Source: Selenomonas sp. (lineage in GTDB: Bacteria > Bacillota > Negativicutes > Selenomonadales > Selenomonadaceae). From it: a stretch of 8,369 nt of DNA. Position numbers and translations under genes: made by a program. This document shows, piece after piece, positions 6,450 through 8,369 of this stretch. Where the stretch lies: positions 1 to 8,369 of the forward strand of contig DOYB01000263.1 in NCBI GenBank assembly GCA_003518745.1, read 5' to 3'. Numbering within the stretch: the first letter of the stretch is position 1; every line of letters starts with the position of its first letter. The notes below the pieces were generated by a model. That model had not been told where the DNA came from. It saw nothing but the letters and a program-made list of their open reading frames with translations, and did no database searches.

Positions 6450-6479
6450 TTGGTAAAAATCAACGGTCTCCAGTATAGT
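6450..6479 (+). promoter_or_regulatory. Promoter of the NlpC/P60 unit
   Basis: TTGGTA (6450-6455) and TATAGT (6474-6479) have four and five consensus matches and an 18-base spacer. Transcription would start near 6486, leaving a leader of about 100 bases before the ATG at 6586. A weaker alternative, TTGCGG (6517-6522) with TAGTAT (6541-6546), also 18 apart, would give a leader of about 35 bases. Confidence 0.5.
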
Positions 6480-6585
6480 TTTTAGTCATATGGAAAATTG
6501 TGAATCTTTTTTCTGGTTGCGGCAATGACGCGTTTTATGGTAGTATATGGTGTGAAAATTGTCTGAAAAAGAAAGGGGATTCTCT

Positions 6586-7245
6586 ATGTATCGATTGCTT
6601 TGTTCGCTTCTGCTTGCCTTTTTCTGTTTGGCTGCTCCTTCTGTTGGTGACGCGGCGGCTTTCCGTGTTGGGGATGAGGGAGAACCGATAAAGGAGATTC
6701 AGCAGGCTTTGGTTGATTCCGGCTATGATGTCACTGTGGATGGTGCCTTCGGGCCGGCAACAGAAGCGGCATTGCGAAAATATCAGCAGGATAATGGTCT
6801 GGAAGTGGACGGGCTCGCGGGGCCTGTGGTGTATGAGAATCTTGTTGGAAGAGAATTCCCTGAAATCAGCCGTGGATTTATGGGGTATGGCCGCCGCATT
6901 GTCGGTACGGCGCTTCAGTACATGGGAGTCCCGTACGTATATGGCGGCTCCAGCCCAAGCGGATTTGACTGCTCAGGCTTTGTGCAGTTCGTATATGCTC
7001 AGGCCGGCATAAGCCTTCCGCGTACTGCCGATATACAGTATGAGGTGGGAACCCCCATTGATAAGAGTGAGCTTCAGGCCGGAGATTTGGTGTTTTTTGC
7101 CGGGGATTATGTGAATGTTTCACATGTTGGTATATACCTTCAGGATGGTGAGTTCATTCACGCTTCGACCACCTATGGTATAGCAATAGATTCCCTTTAC
7201 AGGGATTATCGGGTAGAGCATTACGTGGGAGCACGTCGCATTTGA
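6586..7245 (+). CDS. Secreted peptidoglycan hydrolase: PG-binding domain plus NlpC/P60 endopeptidase
   Basis: The 219-residue precursor starts at the ATG at 6586, preceded at seven bases by AAAGGGG. A TTG codon 27 bases upstream is in frame but overlaps this binding site, so I reject it. Residues 1-25 form a signal peptide (hydrophobic core LLCSLLLAFFCLAA, likely cleavage after AAA). Residues about 27-86 are a PG_binding_1 domain (VGDEGEPIKEIQQAL, DGAFGPATEAALRKYQ, VDGLAGP). Residues about 103-219 are an NlpC/P60 domain with FDCSGF carrying catalytic Cys129, VSHVGIYL carrying His180, and FIHAST carrying His192. These enzymes cut gamma-D-glutamyl to diamino-acid bonds in stem peptides outside the cytoplasmic membrane. 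The gene leads a two-gene unit with the membrane protein 16 bases downstream, suggesting a shared envelope role. Domains and triad are complete. Confidence 0.95.
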   Translation: MYRLLCSLLLAFFCLAAPSVGDAAAFRVGDEGEPIKEIQQALVDSGYDVTVDGAFGPATEAALRKYQQDNGLEVDGLAGPVVYENLVGREFPEISRGFMGYGRRIVGTALQYMGVPYVYGGSSPSGFDCSGFVQFVYAQAGISLPRTADIQYEVGTPIDKSELQAGDLVFFAGDYVNVSHVGIYLQDGEFIHASTTYGIAIDSLYRDYRVEHYVGARRI

Positions 7246-7261
7246 GTGTGGTGATTGTTAT

Positions 7262-7939
7262 ATGATCGTTCTGTTTCTTGCGGTTATCTGTCTTGTGCTC
7301 CTGGCACTTCTTTATCACTACATGCCCAGCCGCAAGGTGTTCTACTTCTTTACCATTTCACTGGTGCTGACAGCATGTGTCGCGTACTTTGCCAATCAGG
7401 TGAGGACAGAGGAACCTGTTCTGACTGAAGCGGAAAAGTATGAGATACAGATTCAGCAGAAGATTTTCATGGACTGGTATGCTTTATATCAGAAGAAAAT
7501 AGATCAGCTTGACAGGCACTGGCAGTGGTACCACGCCATAGCGGAGGATTTTCAGGAAGGAAGCATAGACCTGCAGACGGCATATTTGAGGCTTAAGCAG
7601 CTGGAGGAGGATTCCCGGCTGCTTAGAGATCAGGTTCGCGAAATGGCGCCTCCTGAGGCGATGCATGATCCCTGCTACGATCTCATGATCGAGATAATCA
7701 AGAAAACCAATGTTTATGCTGAGGCTCAGCTTCGGACAATCATATTGAGCAGGGCGGTAATCGATCCTGTCCACCTCCAGACGGATGACCCTGCGGAGCA
7801 GAGGCAAAGCCTGAGGGATGTTATGATTAAGGAATCCCCGGTGGGTCTTTTCACCGCGAATGAGATTTCACAGATAAGGAATTATCTGACTATACCTGAA
7901 ACAACAATATCGCAAAATGAAAGCAGCCCCGTCAGTTGA
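7262..7939 (+). CDS. Membrane-anchored hypothetical protein, 225 aa
   Basis: I do not recognise this family. The N terminus has two hydrophobic segments, about 1-19 and 27-45, separated by a short basic loop (HYMPSRK). A long soluble part of about 175 residues follows. It is strongly helical and charged, with coiled-coil tendency at about 98-130 (LQTAYLRLKQLEEDSRLLRDQ). Both ends of the hairpin-like anchor probably face the same side, but orientation is not clear. The start ATG at 7262 has only a weak binding site (GTGGTG, about eight bases upstream), and it follows the NlpC/P60 stop by 16 bases, so translation probably depends on read-through from the gene before it. The shared unit hints at an envelope function. 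The last codons and the stop lie inside the transcription terminator. Confidence 0.82.
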   Translation: MIVLFLAVICLVLLALLYHYMPSRKVFYFFTISLVLTACVAYFANQVRTEEPVLTEAEKYEIQIQQKIFMDWYALYQKKIDQLDRHWQWYHAIAEDFQEGSIDLQTAYLRLKQLEEDSRLLRDQVREMAPPEAMHDPCYDLMIEIIKKTNVYAEAQLRTIILSRAVIDPVHLQTDDPAEQRQSLRDVMIKESPVGLFTANEISQIRNYLTIPETTISQNESSPVS

Positions 7940-7956
7940 TGGGACTGCTTCTTTTT
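7921..7956 (+). terminator. Terminator overlapping the stop codon of the membrane protein gene
   Basis: AAGCAG (7921-7926) pairs with CTGCTT (7945-7950). After one C-A mismatch, CCC (7928-7930) pairs with GGG (7941-7943). The loop holds the TGA stop at 7937-7939, and CTTTTT (7951-7956) follows. The gene's last five codons are thus part of the terminator stem. Confidence 0.78.
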
Positions 7957-7960
7957 AATA

Positions 7961-7982
7961 AAAAACTCCCCAAGAAGGGGAG
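7961..7982 (-). terminator. Terminator of the 22-codon minus-strand unit
   Basis: CTCCCC (7966-7971) pairs with GGGGAG (7977-7982) around a five-base loop. On the minus strand the stem is followed by six T (complement of 7960-7965). It lies 11 bases after the stop codon of the small reading frame and converges with the plus-strand terminator at 7921-7956. Confidence 0.85.
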
Positions 7983-7993
7983 CTCATAATACC

Positions 7994-8062
7994 TTATTCA
8001 CACTCTGTGGATTCGAAGCCCGCACGGATGAAAAGTGTGTAGAAAATCTCCTTCAAGCTCAT
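7994..8062 (-). CDS. Small 22-codon ORF with its own promoter, ribosome binding site and terminator
   Basis: On the minus strand an ATG (8062-8060) is preceded, eight to nine bases upstream, by AAAGGGAGG (8080-8072), one of the best binding sites in the window. It opens a 22-residue frame beginning MSLKEIFYTLFIRAG and ending in STECE, then TAA. The N-terminal 16 residues could form an amphipathic helix. The tail is acidic with one Cys. A consensus promoter lies about 47 bases upstream of the ATG and an intrinsic terminator 11 bases after the stop, so the predicted transcript is about 140 bases and carries nothing else. The peptide is not recognised. There is no codon run typical of an attenuation leader, and no gene follows that it could lead. 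Alternatives are a regulatory RNA that happens to contain a frame (CACACT 7999-8004 can pair with AGTGTG 8034-8039), a type I toxin-like peptide, or a short membrane-surface peptide. Confidence 0.6.
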   Translation of the reverse strand: MSLKEIFYTLFIRAGFESTECE

Positions 8063-8108
8063 GTCAGAACGCCTCCCTTTCGTATTGCCGATCCTTAATT
8101 ACAAGTTG

Positions 8109-8137
8109 ATTATAGCGTTCTGTGACACATTAAACAA
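8109..8137 (-). promoter_or_regulatory. Strong SigA-type promoter of the 22-codon unit
   Basis: On the minus strand a perfect TATAAT (8114-8109) lies exactly 17 bases downstream of TTGTTT (8137-8132). The predicted start is near 8102. It is the closest match to consensus in the window and reads only into the small ORF. Confidence 0.75.
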
Positions 8138-8190
8138 TGCCTGTTACGGTATGTAATATATACACTTTTAGCATAGCTTTAGGGAAACCT

Positions 8191-8369
8191 TCATATTACC
8201 TTTTCGAGCCTCAGAAGCGCCTTCTTCTTGTCCAAGCCTGCCGCATATCCAGTAAGGCTTCCGTCTGCGCCTATAACCCGATGGCAAGGAATAATCAGGG
8301 CAATAGGATTATGACCGACAGCTCCGCCAACTGCCTGGGCGGACATTCGCTCCAGTCCCTGCTGTAAGG
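8191..8369 (-). CDS. ogt: Methylated-DNA-[protein]-cysteine S-methyltransferase, C-terminal part (truncated by window edge)
   Basis: The frame is open from the window edge (first full codon at 8367-8365) and gives 58 residues ending in TGA. It contains the whole C-terminal signature of O6-alkylguanine-DNA alkyltransferases. MSAQAVGGAVGHNPI is followed by the active-site motif IIPCHRVIG, whose Cys accepts the methyl group irreversibly, then the SLTGYAAGLDKKKALLRLE segment. The family repairs O6-methylguanine by a suicide reaction in the cytoplasm. The N-terminal half and the start lie outside the window, so Ogt, AdaB or the C-terminal domain of an Ada fusion cannot be told apart; Ogt is the usual Firmicute form. 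I see no clear terminator in the 53 bases between its stop and the next promoter. Confidence 0.92.
   Translation of the reverse strand, partial: LQQGLERMSAQAVGGAVGHNPIALIIPCHRVIGADGSLTGYAAGLDKKKALLRLEKVI

Noticed and set aside
6559..6585. TTG start nine codons upstream for the NlpC/P60 protein
   Set aside because: It would place charged residues before the signal peptide and overlap the clear AAAGGGG binding site of the ATG at 6586.

Overview
The window looks like chromosomal DNA of a low-to-mid GC Firmicute. The evidence is AGGAGG-type ribosome binding sites, sigma-70/SigA-like promoters, intrinsic hairpin terminators, a YvrJ-family mini-protein, a ComEC tail and a Cache-HAMP-RsbU type sensor gene. 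The gene style is most reminiscent of the Negativicutes (Selenomonas and relatives), but that placement is an inference from memory and no 16S or marker comparison was possible.

Left end (1-950): the last 111 codons of comEC on the plus strand, then about 570 bases without a recognisable gene. This stretch holds a perfect 11-bp hairpin and AT-rich and GC-rich patches. It ends in a ribosome binding site and the first 13 codons of dnaK. At base 951 the dnaK sequence stops abruptly and runs into the interior of a minus-strand gene for a membrane sensor phosphatase (Cache-HAMP-PP2C/SpoIIE type), which is itself cut exactly at the start of its phosphatase domain. Both partners are broken at the same base, so this is a rearrangement breakpoint or an assembly chimera.

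Middle (2585-5673): a minus-strand operon. From its promoter it runs through a class I/II aminotransferase, a 514-residue protein of unknown function whose Shine-Dalgarno overlaps the aminotransferase stop codon, and a 49-residue YvrJ-family membrane peptide. The YvrJ ribosome binding site is buried in a 14-bp hairpin that also looks like a terminator. A strong terminator closes the operon, just upstream of the promoter for the sensor gene.

Right part (5718-7956): a divergent pair around a roughly 300-bp regulatory gap. Leftward is a 168-residue cytosolic protein resembling the YbjN / type III secretion chaperone fold. Rightward is a two-gene unit: a secreted NlpC/P60 cell-wall hydrolase with a peptidoglycan-binding domain, then a 225-residue membrane protein of unknown function. 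The terminator of this unit overlaps its last stop codon.

Right end (7961-8369): a compact minus-strand unit not recognisable as any known gene. It has a consensus promoter, a good ribosome binding site, a 22-codon reading frame and its own terminator, all within about 180 bases. The window closes inside the C-terminal half of an O6-methylguanine-DNA methyltransferase gene.

I found no tRNA, rRNA, CRISPR array, intact transposon or obvious phage gene. The most notable items are the breakpoint at 951, the 22-codon transcription unit, and the hairpin that hides the yvrJ ribosome binding site.
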